Source: Mycobacterium sp. ITM-2016-00317 (GTDB lineage Bacteria; Actinomycetota; Actinomycetes; Mycobacteriales; Mycobacteriaceae). From it: a stretch of DNA of 64,000 nucleotides. The notes beneath the pieces are model-generated. The model made no database searches. It saw only the letters and a list, made by a program, of their open reading frames with translations, and was not told where the DNA came from. The stretch lies in contig NZ_CP134399.1 in NCBI RefSeq assembly GCF_002968295.1, positions 4,774,001 to 4,838,000 on the forward strand, in the 5' to 3' direction. Shown here one piece after another: positions 43,124 to 52,995 of the stretch (position 1 is its first letter; each line of letters begins with the position of its first letter). A program made the translations under genes and the position numbers.

Positions 43124-43570
43124 TCAGGACGGCGCGAAGACGGCCTTGAAGCGGTTCAGCGACTCCTGGATGTCACCCTTGAGCGCACCGGCGACCACCA
43201 TCCCGATCGGCCCGAACAGGGCGGGCCCACCCAGATGGACGTCGAACGTGACGGTCGACGCCGCCGGATCTTGCGGGCTCGGCTTGATCTTGCCGATCAG
43301 CTTGACCTTGACACCACCCTTGCCGTCACCGTTGAGCGTCATCGCCTCCGGCGGGCGGTAGTGCACCACCGTCCAGCTCACCCGGTTGGGCATACCTTTG
43401 ACCTCGACGATCGAGTCGAGCTTGGTGCCCTTTTCGATGACGTCGGGCAGCTTGGACCGCCACACCCGGTGGATGGACAGCCACTCCTTGTAGCGGGACA
43501 GATCCGACGCGCTCTCCCACGCCTTCTCGGGCGGCAGCGGAACGTCGACGGAGACCGAGAGTTTGGCCAT
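43124..43570 (-). CDS. SRPBCC-fold protein, Rv0910-type toxin homologue
   Basis: 148 residues. Polyketide-cyclase/START-like fold: VSVDVPLPPEKAWESASDLSRYKEWL, VEVKGMPNRVSWTVVHY and GPIGMVVAGALKGDIQESLNRFK. By sequence and position (next to the Rv0909-like gene and ctpE) it is the orthologue of M. tuberculosis Rv0910, reported as a toxin of a type II pair. The fold suggests lipid or small-molecule binding, so the toxin role in this species is not certain. It starts 14 bases after the antitoxin stop, consistent with one operon. Confidence 0.85.
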   Translation of the reverse strand: MAKLSVSVDVPLPPEKAWESASDLSRYKEWLSIHRVWRSKLPDVIEKGTKLDSIVEVKGMPNRVSWTVVHYRPPEAMTLNGDGKGGVKVKLIGKIKPSPQDPAASTVTFDVHLGGPALFGPIGMVVAGALKGDIQESLNRFKAVFAPS

Positions 43571-43584
43571 ACCTCAATGTCCGC

Positions 43585-43899
43585 CTACGAGGTCGGCGGG
43601 GCCGTCGGCGGCTGCTGCGGAGGCGTTGTCGGCGGCGGGTTGTTCGAGGGCGGGCTGCTCGGGGGCGGCGTGCTCGGGGGCGGCTGAGTCGGCGGCACCT
43701 GGCCGGAGTCCCCGCCCGGCGGCACGTCACCGGCATTGTTGGCGACGGCCTTCCTGGCCGCTTCCTGCACCTTGTCCACGTGCGACGCGTACTTGCCGTG
43801 CGTCCGCTTGTCGACCATCTCGCCGGCCTTGTCGATCACCGTGTCGACCTTGTCAGCATTCTTCGAGAGAAGAGCCTTCGCCTTGTCCAGAAATCCCAT
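43585..43899 (-). CDS. Rv0909-type antitoxin homologue with a proline-rich tail
   Basis: 104 residues from ATG 43899. The first ~60 residues (MGFLDKAKALLSKNADKVDTV, IDKAGEMVDKRTHGKYA, VDKVQEAARKAV) are the Rv0909 antitoxin domain, a short amphipathic helical protein. It then continues in a ~45-residue Pro/Ser/Thr-rich tail with PPP and PP repeats, beyond the usual ~60-residue length as I recall it. It overlaps neither neighbour but lies between ctpE and the toxin gene, as in M. tuberculosis. Confidence 0.82.
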   Translation of the reverse strand: MGFLDKAKALLSKNADKVDTVIDKAGEMVDKRTHGKYASHVDKVQEAARKAVANNAGDVPPGGDSGQVPPTQPPPSTPPPSSPPSNNPPPTTPPQQPPTAPPTS

Positions 43900-43907
43900 A
43901 CCCAACC

Positions 43908-46295
43908 TTAGCCCTCGCGCGGTCGCCACAGTCTGCGACTTTCCCCCAGCACCCGGCCCTCGACCCACCACAACAACTCGATCGCCGCGGCGCCGGCGAA
44001 CCCGATTCCCAATGCCATCGACGTGATCGCCGCATTCGACGGATCAAGGATGAACAGCTCGCATGCGGCCGGGATGCTGAAGATCACCACATAGGCCAGG
44101 GCAGAGACCGCCACCAGCAACACGCGCCACCATTCGTAGGGGCGTGCCACCACCGAGAGCACCCACACCGCCGACACCAGCAGGGTGATCAGCGCCGCGG
44201 TGGAGGCCTGCGTCTGCTCGGTCTCGGTGGCCGCCCGCCCCTGGTAGGCGAGCAGGTACGACGTGAACGTCGCCGCGCCGACGACGATGCCGGACGGCAG
44301 CGCCGCGGTCATCACGCGGCGCACGAAACCCGGTTGCGCGCGTTCGTTGTTCGGTGCCAGCGACAGGATGAACGCCGGGATACCGATGGTGAACCACGCC
44401 GCGATCGTGACGTGGATGGGCTGGAACGGGAAGAGCAGCGGATCGGAGCCGAACAACTTCGCCGACAACCCGGCCAGACCGACGAGCACCGCCAGCAACA
44501 CCGAGTACACCGTCTTGGTGAGAAACAGATTCGAGACCCGCTCGATGTTGCCGATCACCCGCCGGCCCTCACCCACGACATAGGGCAGCGTGGCGAACTT
44601 GTTGTCCAGCAGCACGATCTGCGCCACCGCACGCGAGGCCGAGCTGCCCGAACCCATCGCGACGCCGATGTCGGCGTCCTTGAGCGCGAGCACGTCGTTG
44701 ACGCCGTCCCCGGTCATCGCCACGGTGTGCCCACGGGACTGCAGCGCATGCACCATCGCGCGCTTCTGGTCGGGCCGTACCCGGCCGAACGTCGTGTACT
44801 CCTCCAGCGTCTCGGCGAGCGCATCCTGCTGCGCCGGCAGCCGGCGGGCGTCCATCGTCTCGCCCTCCAGCCCGAGCGAGCCCGCCACCGCCCCCACCGA
44901 CACCGCGTTGTCACCGGAGATGACCTTGATGAGGACCCGCTGGGCGGCGAAGTACTCGAGGGTGTCCCGGGCGTCGGGACGGACACGCTGCTCCAGCACC
45001 ACCAGCGCGGCCGGGGTCACCGTGCCCGGGGCGTCGGGCGCGTCGACCGGCCGGTCGCTGGACGCGAGCAGCAGCACCCGCAATCCCTGCGCACCGATCC
45101 GCTCCGCCTCCTCGGCGACCGGCGAGGCCGGGTCCAGCAGCACGTCCGGCGCCCCGATCACCCAGTTGCCGTGGTCCCGGTAGGTGGTCCCGCTCCACTT
45201 GGTCGCCGATTTGAACGGTGCGGCGGCGGTCGCGGTCCAGCCGGGTGGGCTCGGGTAGGCCTCGGCGATCGCGGCCATGCTCGCATTGGGCCGGGCGTCG
45301 TCGGCGGCCAGCTGGGCCAGCACGTCGGTCACCGCCGACTCACCGAACTGTTCGAGGTTGCTGACCCGCATGCCGTTCTCGGTCAGCGTGCCGGTCTTGT
45401 CCGCGCACACCACGTCGACGCGGGCCAGGCCCTCGATCGCGGGCAGCTCGTTGACAAGACACTGACGGCGGCCCAGCCGGATCACCCCGACCGCGAACGC
45501 GATCGAGGTCATCAGCACCAGCCCTTCGGGCACCATCGGCACCAGTGCGCCCACCATGCGCAGCACCGACTCCCGCCAGCCGGCGTCCGTGGTGAACAGC
45601 TGGGTGTAGATGATCAACGCGCCGGCCGGGACCAGCAGGTAGGTGATGAACTGCAGGATCTTGTTGATCCCGTTGCGCAGTTCGGATTTCACCAACGTGA
45701 ACTTGCTGGCCTCCTCGGCGAGTTTCGCCGCGTAGGCCTCCCGGCCCACCTTGGTGGCCCGGTAGGCGCCGCTGCCGGCCACCACGAAGCTGCCCGACAT
45801 CACGTGGTCGCCGACGACTTTGGCGATGGGGTCGGCTTCCCCCGTCAGCAGCGATTCGTCGACCTCGAGGTTGGCGTCCTCCAGGATCACGCCGTCGACG
45901 ACGATCTGGTCGCCGGGGCCCAGTTCGATGACGTCGTCGAGGACCACCTCGCTGGGCGGCAGCGGAGCGGTCCCGGACTGCCTGCGCACCAACGGTTTCG
46001 CCTGCCCCACGATGGCGAGCTGGTCCAGGGTCCGTTTGGCCCGCAACTCCTGGATGATGCCGATCGCGCTGTTGGCGACGATCAGCAGCCCGAAGGCGCC
46101 GTTGATCACCGACCCGGTGGAGAGCACGATGATCAACAGCACACCGAGGATGGCGTTGATGCGGGTGAACACGTTGCCGCGGACGATGTCCGACACGCTT
46201 CGGGCCGCCCTGGTGGGGACGTCGTTGGTCTTGCCCTCAGCGACACGCTGGGCGACCTCGGCGTCGGACAGGCCGGCGACCACCGACGTCGTCAT
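43908..46295 (-). CDS. ctpE: P-type cation ATPase CtpE
   Basis: 795 residues. Phosphorylation motif CADKTGT with Asp299, actuator TGE (151-153), MVPEGL in M4 (255-260), nucleotide-binding region with KVISGD and MTGDGVND, and about ten membrane helices. PEGL and the absence of N-terminal metal-binding CxxC domains fit the CtpE/Ca-type subgroup. CtpE is known to mediate Ca2+ uptake in mycobacteria. Context is identical to Rv0908. Its start overlaps the beta-lactamase-like gene's stop (ATGA). Confidence 0.93.
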   Translation of the reverse strand: MTTSVVAGLSDAEVAQRVAEGKTNDVPTRAARSVSDIVRGNVFTRINAILGVLLIIVLSTGSVINGAFGLLIVANSAIGIIQELRAKRTLDQLAIVGQAKPLVRRQSGTAPLPPSEVVLDDVIELGPGDQIVVDGVILEDANLEVDESLLTGEADPIAKVVGDHVMSGSFVVAGSGAYRATKVGREAYAAKLAEEASKFTLVKSELRNGINKILQFITYLLVPAGALIIYTQLFTTDAGWRESVLRMVGALVPMVPEGLVLMTSIAFAVGVIRLGRRQCLVNELPAIEGLARVDVVCADKTGTLTENGMRVSNLEQFGESAVTDVLAQLAADDARPNASMAAIAEAYPSPPGWTATAAAPFKSATKWSGTTYRDHGNWVIGAPDVLLDPASPVAEEAERIGAQGLRVLLLASSDRPVDAPDAPGTVTPAALVVLEQRVRPDARDTLEYFAAQRVLIKVISGDNAVSVGAVAGSLGLEGETMDARRLPAQQDALAETLEEYTTFGRVRPDQKRAMVHALQSRGHTVAMTGDGVNDVLALKDADIGVAMGSGSSASRAVAQIVLLDNKFATLPYVVGEGRRVIGNIERVSNLFLTKTVYSVLLAVLVGLAGLSAKLFGSDPLLFPFQPIHVTIAAWFTIGIPAFILSLAPNNERAQPGFVRRVMTAALPSGIVVGAATFTSYLLAYQGRAATETEQTQASTAALITLLVSAVWVLSVVARPYEWWRVLLVAVSALAYVVIFSIPAACELFILDPSNAAITSMALGIGFAGAAAIELLWWVEGRVLGESRRLWRPREG

Positions 46296-47884
46296 CGGGT
46301 GAAGACCCCCCTGCCCTCGTCGTCGAAGTACTCCAGAGTGAGCGTGCCCCCGGCGAAGGTCGCCATGGAAATCGTTCCGGGCGGGGCGTTCTCCGACGAC
46401 ACCGGGAACGTGAACACGTCACCGTCCCACGGGGTCAGCTCGAAGACGCCGCGCGGGCCCATCGTGAGCTCCAGCCGTCCGTCGCGTTCGGCGACGGTCG
46501 CGGGCCCCCAGTACTCGTTGCGGTACACCCCGGTATAGGACGGCAGCGGTGCGGACGGCTTCGCCGCGGCGGGCCGCTCACGACCGACGAGACTGCCCAC
46601 CGGCTCGTCCATGTCCCCGAAAGCCTTGCCGTACAACCCATACCAATCCTCGCGGACCTCCCCGAACTGCACCAGGTCGGCGAACTGCGCGGTCAGCGCC
46701 TCCGGGATGCCTGCGGGGGTCGCATTGGTGAGCGCGATGATCGCGACGTCGGCCGCGGGCAGGAAGACCACGGTGCTCGCCGCCCCGAGTTCGAACGCGC
46801 CGGAATGGCTGAGCTGGGTGCGCGCACTGGAGGTGGTGCTCACGTTGAAGCCGTAGCCGTAGAAGCCCGACCTCATCGCCGGCTCCGTGCCGCGCGCCGA
46901 GACCACCTGCGGGGTGAGCGCGGGCAGCAGCGCCTCCGGGTCGACCAACGCCTTGCCCTCGTGCTGCCCGTCTGCCAGCACCATCGCCATCCACCGGGTC
47001 ATGTCGTTGACCGACGAGCTCGCACCGCCGGCCGGTGACTGTGCCTGCGCGTCGCGAACATAGCGCGGCACATATTTGCCGTCGAGGTGGATGTGGCCCA
47101 CCGCGCGGTCCGGCCTGGCCGCGTAGTCGCTGAACTGGTAGCTGGTGACGCCCATGCCCAACGGATTGAGCATCGTCTCCCGCGCCAGATCCTCCCAGCT
47201 CTTCCCGGTGCCGGCCGCCACCGCCTCGGCGCCCGCGGTCAGGCCGAAGTTGGTGTAGGCATAGGAGATCCGGAACGGGTCCAGTGGCAGGTCGCGCAGC
47301 CGTTCCAGGATCTGCCGCCGGTCGTAGCCGAGATCTTCGAGCCGGTCCCCGGCGTGATCGGGCAACCCGGAACGGTGCGAGAACATGTCCCCCACCGTGA
47401 CCATCTGGGTGACGGCGGGATCCGACAGCGCGAACCACGGCAGCCTGGACACGATCGGGGTGCCCCAGCCGACCTGCCCCTGCCCGACCAGCCCGGCCAC
47501 GACCGTCGCGCTCAGCGGCTTGGACAGCGAGGCCAACTGGAACACGGTGTCGGCGTCCACCCGATTGTCCGGGCCGTCCGGGAGGTCGAGGTTCTTCACC
47601 CCGAACCCCTTCGCGTACACAGTCTTTCCACCCTGTACCACCGCTACGGCCATGCCTGGGATCCCGGACTCGGACATCAGCTCCTCGGCGATGCCATCCA
47701 GTTTGCCGACGGCGTCCGCGACGGCGTTCTCCGGTAGCGGCATCGCCGGGACCAGGGGCGGCGGCACGTCGGAAACCGGACTCGCCGACGGACCCGCGGC
47801 AGGCGTCTCGGCGTCCTTACCGCCGCACCCTCCCAGTAGCGCGACTGCCAGGACGAGCGCGCCGAACCTGACCGGTGAATTCAT
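46292..47884 (-). CDS. Serine beta-lactamase-fold lipoprotein (Rv0907-type)
   Basis: 530 residues. Lipobox LLGGC with Cys20, so an exported lipoprotein. The serine-hydrolase SxxK motif is Ser119-Lys122 (LASLSK), and a YxN-type SYAYTNFG supports a class C beta-lactamase/esterase/DD-peptidase-like domain (about 60-400), followed by a C-terminal lipocalin-like segment. Reaction in vivo unknown. Orthologue of Rv0907 by position. Part of the minus-strand run echA6 to Rv0910-like. Confidence 0.88.
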   Translation of the reverse strand: MNSPVRFGALVLAVALLGGCGGKDAETPAAGPSASPVSDVPPPLVPAMPLPENAVADAVGKLDGIAEELMSESGIPGMAVAVVQGGKTVYAKGFGVKNLDLPDGPDNRVDADTVFQLASLSKPLSATVVAGLVGQGQVGWGTPIVSRLPWFALSDPAVTQMVTVGDMFSHRSGLPDHAGDRLEDLGYDRRQILERLRDLPLDPFRISYAYTNFGLTAGAEAVAAGTGKSWEDLARETMLNPLGMGVTSYQFSDYAARPDRAVGHIHLDGKYVPRYVRDAQAQSPAGGASSSVNDMTRWMAMVLADGQHEGKALVDPEALLPALTPQVVSARGTEPAMRSGFYGYGFNVSTTSSARTQLSHSGAFELGAASTVVFLPAADVAIIALTNATPAGIPEALTAQFADLVQFGEVREDWYGLYGKAFGDMDEPVGSLVGRERPAAAKPSAPLPSYTGVYRNEYWGPATVAERDGRLELTMGPRGVFELTPWDGDVFTFPVSSENAPPGTISMATFAGGTLTLEYFDDEGRGVFTR

Positions 47885-47911
47885 CCCAGCACCGTAGCGT
47901 GTCGCCGCGGT

Positions 47912-49024
47912 TCAGAACCGCCACCACGGGTCGAATGTCGACTCCGGGTCCACCCGCTGACCGGGAATCGGCACGGTCAGGCGTACCCGCTCGGCATCGG
48001 CGGCGCTCAGCAACCTCTCGGCGGGCTCGGCCCACGGATGCGGCGCGAGGCGGAACGTGGCCCAGTGGATCGGCACCATCAGGCTCTTGTCCACCTCGGT
48101 CAGGTCCAGATGCGCGCGCACCGCCTCCTCGGGGTTCATGTGGATGTCGGCGAACGCGGGATGGTAGGCCCCGATCGGCAGCAGGGTCAGATCGAACGGA
48201 CCGTACTGGTCGCCGATCTCGGCAAAGCTCTTCGTGTATCCGGTGTCGCCACCGAAGAACGCCTTGTGCGACGGGCCGGTGATCACCCACGACGCCCACA
48301 GCGTCGAGTCGCGGGAGAACAGCCGGCCGGAGAAGTGCCTCGCCGGGGTGCAGATCAACGTCAGGTCGCCGATGCGGTGGGCTTCGTGCCAGTCCAGCTC
48401 GACGATCCGCCCCCCGGGGATGCCCCACTTGCGCAGGTGCGCGCCGATGCCCAGCGGCACCACGAACGGGGCCCGCTGCGTGTGCGCCAGCGCGACGATG
48501 GTGTCGATGTCGAGGTGGTCGTAGTGGTCGTGGCTGATCACGACGGCGTCCACGGCGGGAAGTGCCTCCAGCGGCACCGGCACGGCGTGCAAGCGCTGCG
48601 GTCCGACCGCACGCGAGGGCGAGCACCTGTTGCTCCACACCGGGTCCGCCAGCACCCGGTACCCGTCGACCTCGACCAGCACGCTGGAGTGGCCGTACCA
48701 GCTGGCCGCCGCAGGCACGGGCGTCGGATCCATCGCCGGCGGTGCGGCCAGCGGGATCGGCCCGGGCGGCTTGCCCTGGGACGCGGCGTTGGCGAGGTCG
48801 CGCAGCAGCATGCGCTGCAGGTCACGATCCATCGTGATGCCCGACGGCGGCTCCAGGTTGACGAACTTCCCGTCCCGGTAGTGCGGTGAGCGGCGGGCCA
48901 CCGGCGCGACTTCGGCCGGGGTGGCCCCCAGCGAGGCGGGCGTGCCCTGCAGGGCACGCAGCACCCATCCACCGGCAAGCAGTGACGCTGTCCCGAACCC
49001 GTAGCGCAGAGCCGTCCGCGTCAT
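47912..49024 (-). CDS. Metallo-beta-lactamase-fold hydrolase (Rv0906-type, NAPE-PLD-like)
   Basis: 370 residues from ATG 49024; the longer upstream frame reads back into echA6. The N-terminus is a short hydrophobic/signal-like stretch (RYGFGTASLLAGGWVLRAL). The metal-binding motif SHDHYDHLD (HxHxDH) and later His/Asp (PARHFSGR, FFGGDTGY) define the family, related to N-acyl-phosphatidylethanolamine phospholipase D and UlaG. Substrate is likely a phospholipid or phosphodiester (inference). Starts 2 bases after the echA6 stop. Confidence 0.88.
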   Translation of the reverse strand: MTRTALRYGFGTASLLAGGWVLRALQGTPASLGATPAEVAPVARRSPHYRDGKFVNLEPPSGITMDRDLQRMLLRDLANAASQGKPPGPIPLAAPPAMDPTPVPAAASWYGHSSVLVEVDGYRVLADPVWSNRCSPSRAVGPQRLHAVPVPLEALPAVDAVVISHDHYDHLDIDTIVALAHTQRAPFVVPLGIGAHLRKWGIPGGRIVELDWHEAHRIGDLTLICTPARHFSGRLFSRDSTLWASWVITGPSHKAFFGGDTGYTKSFAEIGDQYGPFDLTLLPIGAYHPAFADIHMNPEEAVRAHLDLTEVDKSLMVPIHWATFRLAPHPWAEPAERLLSAADAERVRLTVPIPGQRVDPESTFDPWWRF

Positions 49025-49026
49025 GA

Positions 49027-49761
49027 TCAGGCGCCCGTGAACCGGGGTGGGCGCTTCTCGATGCGCGCCACCTGCGCCTCGATGATGTCCTGGCTGGCCC
49101 ACGCTCGGTCGAAGAGTTCCTGGTGCGCCGGCCAGGGGTCCTCGTAGGCGCCGTCGTCGTTGAGCACCCGCTTAGCGTGCTGCAGGGCCAGCGGCGCGAA
49201 GCCGGCGATCTCCTGCGCCCACGCCTGTGCGTCGGCCAGCGTGCCGATCCGGTTGGCCATGCCGGTCTGCAGCGCGACGTCGGCGGTGAGCCGCTCGGCG
49301 GCCAGCAGCATGCCCCGGGCTCGGCCGGCCCCGACCAGCGAAGTCAACCGGCGGATGCTCCAGTTGTCCAGCGCGATACCGTATTTCGCGACGGGGAACT
49401 GGAAGTAGGCTTCGGGCGCGACCACCCGCAGGTCGCAGATCATCGACAGGATGACGCCCGCGCCGATCGCCGGGCCGTTGATCGCGCCGATGACCGGCAG
49501 CGGGGCGCGGTCGATCGCGAGGTTGAGCTCCTTGGCCTTGCCGGGCAGCTCGTCGGCGACGCCCTGACCGCCCGACAGATCCGCCCCCGAGCTGAACACG
49601 TGGCCGGCGCCGGTGATCACGATCGCGCGGACGTCCTCCGTCGCGGCCTTCTCGATCGCGTCGCGCAGGCCGTCGACGAGTTCGGCGTTGAGCGCGTTGC
49701 GCCTCTCCGGACGCTGCAGCTCGAGTGTCATCACGTTGCCGTCGCGGGTGACTCCAATCAT
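49027..49761 (-). CDS. echA6: EchA6-type enoyl-CoA hydratase-fold protein
   Basis: 244 residues, crotonase fold. N-terminal [24 protein letters not shown], oxyanion-loop [11 protein letters not shown] and [18 protein letters not shown]. In M. tuberculosis EchA6 (Rv0905) is not a working hydratase but binds acyl-CoAs and feeds them to FAS-II for mycolic acid synthesis; the position here next to Rv0906- and AccD3-like genes supports orthology. Divergent from accD3 with 25 bases between starts, so their promoters overlap. Confidence 0.9.
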   Translation of the reverse strand: MIGVTRDGNVMTLELQRPERRNALNAELVDGLRDAIEKAATEDVRAIVITGAGHVFSSGADLSGGQGVADELPGKAKELNLAIDRAPLPVIGAINGPAIGAGVILSMICDLRVVAPEAYFQFPVAKYGIALDNWSIRRLTSLVGAGRARGMLLAAERLTADVALQTGMANRIGTLADAQAWAQEIAGFAPLALQHAKRVLNDDGAYEDPWPAHQELFDRAWASQDIIEAQVARIEKRPPRFTGA

Positions 49762-49786
49762 GTGGACAGACTATTAGCCTTTTCCT

Positions 49787-51262
49787 GTGAGCCGGATCCG
49801 CGCCCTTGCGCTGCGTGACGCCCTGCTGGACGAAGGGTCTTTCCTCAGCTGGGACGGACCTCCGCTGGCCGTGCCGACTTCGGCGGCCTACCGCGAAGAA
49901 CTCGACGAGGCCGCGGCCGAGACCGGCCTCGACGAGTCGGTGGTGACCGGCGAGGGCCGGGTATTCGGCCGGCGGGTGGCGCTGGTGGCCTGCGAGTTCG
50001 ACTTCCTGGCCGGCTCCATCGGGGTGGCCGCGGCCGAACGCATCACCGCCGCGGTGCAGCGCGCCACCGCGGAGCGGCTGCCGCTGCTGGCGTCCCCGAG
50101 CTCCGGCGGCACCCGCATGCAGGAGGGCACGGTCGCGTTCCTGCAGATGGTCAAGATCGCCGCCGCCGTCGAACTGCACAAGAAGGCCCACCTGCCCTAC
50201 CTGGTGTACCTGCGGCATCCGACCACCGGCGGGGTGTTCGCGTCGTGGGGTTCCCTCGGGCACGTCACCGCCGCCGAACCCGGCGCGCTGATCGGTTTCC
50301 TCGGTCCGCGGGTGTACGAGCACCTCTACGGCGAGCCGTTCCCGTCTGGAATCCAGACCGCGGAGAACCTGCAGCGACACGGCGTCGTCGACGCCGTCAT
50401 CCCACTCGACGCGCTGCGCGCCACGCTCGACCGCGCGCTCAAGGTCGTCTCCGACTCCCCCGGCGAGCCGCCCGAGACCCCGGAGCCCGAACCGCAGCCG
50501 GACGTGCCGGCCTGGGAGTCGGTGGAGATCTCCCGGCGCCCGGACCGGCCCGGGGTCGGCGCGCTGCTTCGGTACGGCGCCACCGAACGGGTGCTGCTGT
50601 CGGGGACGGGCCAGGGAGAGGCGGCGACCATGCTGCTCGCGCTGGCCCGGTTCGGCGGTCAGCCGGCGGTGGTGCTCGGGCAGCAGCGGGTGGTCGGCGG
50701 TCTGGTCGGCCCGGCGGCGTTGCGGGAAGCGCGCCGAGGCATGGCGCTGGCGGCCGGCTTGAAGCTGCCGCTCGTGCTCGTCATCGACACCGCGGGCCCG
50801 GCGTTGTCGGCCGAGGCGGAAGAGGGTGGGCTGGCCGGCGAGATCGCCCGCTGCCTGGCGGAGCTGGTCACCCTCGACACCCCGACGATCTCGGTGCTGC
50901 TCGGGCAGGGCAGCGGCGGCCCGGCGCTGGCGATGGTGCCCGCCGATCGGGTGCTGGCCGCGCTGCACGGCTGGCTGGCGCCGCTGCCGCCGGAAGGGGC
51001 CAGCGCGATCGTCTTCCGAGACGTCGACCATGCCCCGGAACTCGCTGCCGCCCAGGGTATTCGGTCGGTGGACCTGCTGCGCAACGGCATCGTCGATGCG
51101 ATCGTGCCCGAGCACCCGGATGCCGCCGACGAGCCCAAGGCGTTCACGCAGCGGTTGTCGGCGACGATCGCTGCCGAACTGCACCGGATTCGCGAAGTTC
51201 CCGACGAGCAGCGACTGGCCGCCCGGCTGGAGCGCTACCGCCGCATCGGCCTACCCACCTGA
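49787..51262 (+). CDS. accD3: Acyl-CoA carboxylase carboxyltransferase, AccD3 type
   Basis: 491 residues from GTG 49787. Both halves of the carboxyltransferase (beta: about 1-230; alpha: about 240-490) are in one chain. Motifs include SPSSGGTRMQEGT and HPTTGGVFASWGSLGH in the first half and DTAGPALSAEAEEGG in the second. No N-terminal zinc ribbon is present. It would transfer CO2 from a biotinylated AccA to an acyl-CoA; the AccD3 substrate is not established. Orthologue of Rv0904c. The stop is followed at once by a strong hairpin. Confidence 0.9.
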   Translation: MSRIRALALRDALLDEGSFLSWDGPPLAVPTSAAYREELDEAAAETGLDESVVTGEGRVFGRRVALVACEFDFLAGSIGVAAAERITAAVQRATAERLPLLASPSSGGTRMQEGTVAFLQMVKIAAAVELHKKAHLPYLVYLRHPTTGGVFASWGSLGHVTAAEPGALIGFLGPRVYEHLYGEPFPSGIQTAENLQRHGVVDAVIPLDALRATLDRALKVVSDSPGEPPETPEPEPQPDVPAWESVEISRRPDRPGVGALLRYGATERVLLSGTGQGEAATMLLALARFGGQPAVVLGQQRVVGGLVGPAALREARRGMALAAGLKLPLVLVIDTAGPALSAEAEEGGLAGEIARCLAELVTLDTPTISVLLGQGSGGPALAMVPADRVLAALHGWLAPLPPEGASAIVFRDVDHAPELAAAQGIRSVDLLRNGIVDAIVPEHPDAADEPKAFTQRLSATIAAELHRIREVPDEQRLAARLERYRRIGLPT

Positions 51263-51264
51263 GC

Positions 51265-51329
51265 GCGCCGAAATTGCATTCCGTGCGGGCGATTTCGTGA
51301 AATCGGCGCACGGAATGCAATTTCGGCGC
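51265..51329. terminator. Perfect 23-bp-arm hairpin between convergent genes (bidirectional terminator)
   Basis: Arms 51265-51287 and 51307-51329 are perfectly complementary over 23 bases. The 19-base loop contains a second stem, CGATTT (51290-51295) with AAATCG (51300-51305). It lies between the stops of accD3 (plus) and the GjpA-like gene (minus). The core GAAATTGCATTC is also present in the hairpin at 60564-60630. Confidence 0.8.
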
Positions 51330-51360
51330 TTGACCGGGTAGGTGCGGTCAGGGGGTGCGG

Positions 51361-52764
51361 CTACTCGCCGGCGTCGGAGCCACCGGTCGAGCCCGAGTCG
51401 CTGTCCGAGCCGCTGTCCGAGTCGCCATCGGAGTCGCTGCCTGCGTCGTCGCTGCCCGCGTCGGCTGCATCGCCGGCCTCGTCGTCGGCTGCATCGCCGG
51501 CCTCGTCGTCGGCTGCATCGCCGGCCTCGTCGTCGGCTGCATCGCCGGCCTCGTCGTCGGCTTCTTCGTCGGGCACGGTCTCCTCGTCGGCACCCGCGTC
51601 GAGCTCGGGCTCGGCGGCCTCCTCGGGCTCGTCCCCGACGGCTTCCTCCTCGACCGTCTCATCCTCGGCGGATTCGGAAACCACTGGCACCGTGACGAAC
51701 TCGGGGTCACCACCGGTGGTGACGGCCGGGTCGGCCGTCACCGCGTCATCGGCGACCGCCTGGTCATTGGTGTCCAACGTGATCGTTTGGCCGGCAAGGA
51801 TCGACGTGTCAGCGGCATCCCGCAGCGACGGCGCGGGGGTGGTCAGCGGCGGTGCCAGCGGGTTGCCCTCGCCGTCCCAACCGATGGCCTTCGCGATGGC
51901 CTTGGTCAGGCCGATCAGGGATCCGATGAACCCAGCAGCCTGCCCGGGAAGCACCTCGGCGGGATTGTTCGGATCGAAGATGATGTCGAGGCTGTTGAAC
52001 ATCGAGCCGCCCGGGCTGAGCAGGCCACCGAAATTCAGCTCGACCTCCATGCCGGGGATCGGGAGATTCAGCCCGAGCGCGGTCAGCAGCGGCGTGACAT
52101 TCATCGACTGCCCACCGTTGAGGAACGCGTTGATCATCGTGGTGGGGATGTTGATCAACGTGTTCAGAGCAGCTGCGAAGTCCGCGTTCTCCCCGCCAAG
52201 GCTCTGGAAGACCGAGTGGATACTCCCGCCCAAGGCCAGCACCGGGTTCATCACGAGGCCGGCCAGTCCGACCAGCGCACCGCTGAGGTAGGTGGTGGTG
52301 AACTTCAACAGCGGCACCAGCTGCGGCGGCGCGGGCTCGATCGCCCCTGGCACTCCGTCGAGGATGAGGTCGTAGACGGACGCGTGCAACGGCGCGAGCG
52401 TGCTCATGTCCTCGGCGAACGGAGCCTGGAGCGCGGCGCCGACGTTGGTGCCCATCTGCCTCAGAATCGCGCCGATGTCGGGCAGCTCGCCGAGGTAGCC
52501 GATCTGGTTGGCGATGATCTGCTGCAGGATCGGCGCCGGGGCCTCCAGCCAGGCGCCGGCCAGGTTCGCGAAGTTGACCTCGGACTTGTTGAACAGGTCG
52601 AGCAGCGGCGTCAGCGGGTCGATCGCCGCACTGAGCGCCACCGCCGGGTCTGCCACCCTGAGGTCAGGCATCGCCGGGGCCACCACCACGGGGGCGATGG
52701 CGATGGCACTCGCGCCGAGCATCGCGACACCGGCGGTCGCATACGGACGAAGGGTGGTGTACAT
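51361..52764 (-). CDS. GjpA-like exported mycobacterial protein with acidic repeat tail
   Basis: 467 residues from ATG 52764 (AGGAG six bases upstream). Begins with LRPYATAGVAMLGASAIAIAPV, a signal-like N-terminus common to proteins annotated as outer-membrane porin GjpA in mycobacteria. The middle (about 40-300) is rich in Leu/Ile/Pro/Gly. The last ~100 residues are an acidic low-complexity tail with four DDEAGDAA units and Ser/Asp repeats. Porin function is not demonstrated by this sequence. The tail probably lies outside the membrane or binds cations (inference). Confidence 0.6.
   Translation of the reverse strand: MYTTLRPYATAGVAMLGASAIAIAPVVVAPAMPDLRVADPAVALSAAIDPLTPLLDLFNKSEVNFANLAGAWLEAPAPILQQIIANQIGYLGELPDIGAILRQMGTNVGAALQAPFAEDMSTLAPLHASVYDLILDGVPGAIEPAPPQLVPLLKFTTTYLSGALVGLAGLVMNPVLALGGSIHSVFQSLGGENADFAAALNTLINIPTTMINAFLNGGQSMNVTPLLTALGLNLPIPGMEVELNFGGLLSPGGSMFNSLDIIFDPNNPAEVLPGQAAGFIGSLIGLTKAIAKAIGWDGEGNPLAPPLTTPAPSLRDAADTSILAGQTITLDTNDQAVADDAVTADPAVTTGGDPEFVTVPVVSESAEDETVEEEAVGDEPEEAAEPELDAGADEETVPDEEADDEAGDAADDEAGDAADDEAGDAADDEAGDAADAGSDDAGSDSDGDSDSGSDSDSGSTGGSDAGE
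51461..51556. repeat. Four tandem 24-bp coding repeats
   Basis: Four exact copies of a 24-base unit (51461-51484, 51485-51508, 51509-51532, 51533-51556), followed by a degenerate fifth. Read on the minus strand each unit encodes eight residues of the DDEAGDAA type in the tail of the GjpA-like protein. Exact copies predict length variation between strains by slippage. Confidence 0.92.
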
Positions 52765-52995
52765 ACAGCTCCTGTTTGTCGAGTTGGATCCAGCAAGCCG
52801 CGATATTACTGCGAAGTAAGTTCAAGTTGTTGTGTTTTCACGAATGTTGCTGGAAGTTTTTTCGACGACGTCAGAATCGCCCTCGATAATGCAATGCAGT
52901 GTCCTCAGCTGCACAAATATGGCGTCGACGGCCATATCACGCACGCATGTTCCCAGCTGCAGGCACTCAGTGGGTTCGCTACGCAGAGTGGAGCG

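Noticed and set aside
43563..46538. A 991-codon open frame on the plus strand opposite ctpE
   Set aside because: Arg/His/Gln-rich translation with no motif; it mirrors a well-supported P-type ATPase on the other strand and is a GC-bias shadow.
49027..49761. Catalytic enoyl-CoA hydratase role for the EchA6-type protein
   Set aside because: Known EchA6 proteins bind acyl-CoA without hydratase activity, and the conserved neighbourhood supports orthology.
51461..51556. Possible CRISPR-like direct repeats
   Set aside because: The 24-bp units are directly adjacent with no spacers and maintain a coding frame, so they are protein repeats.
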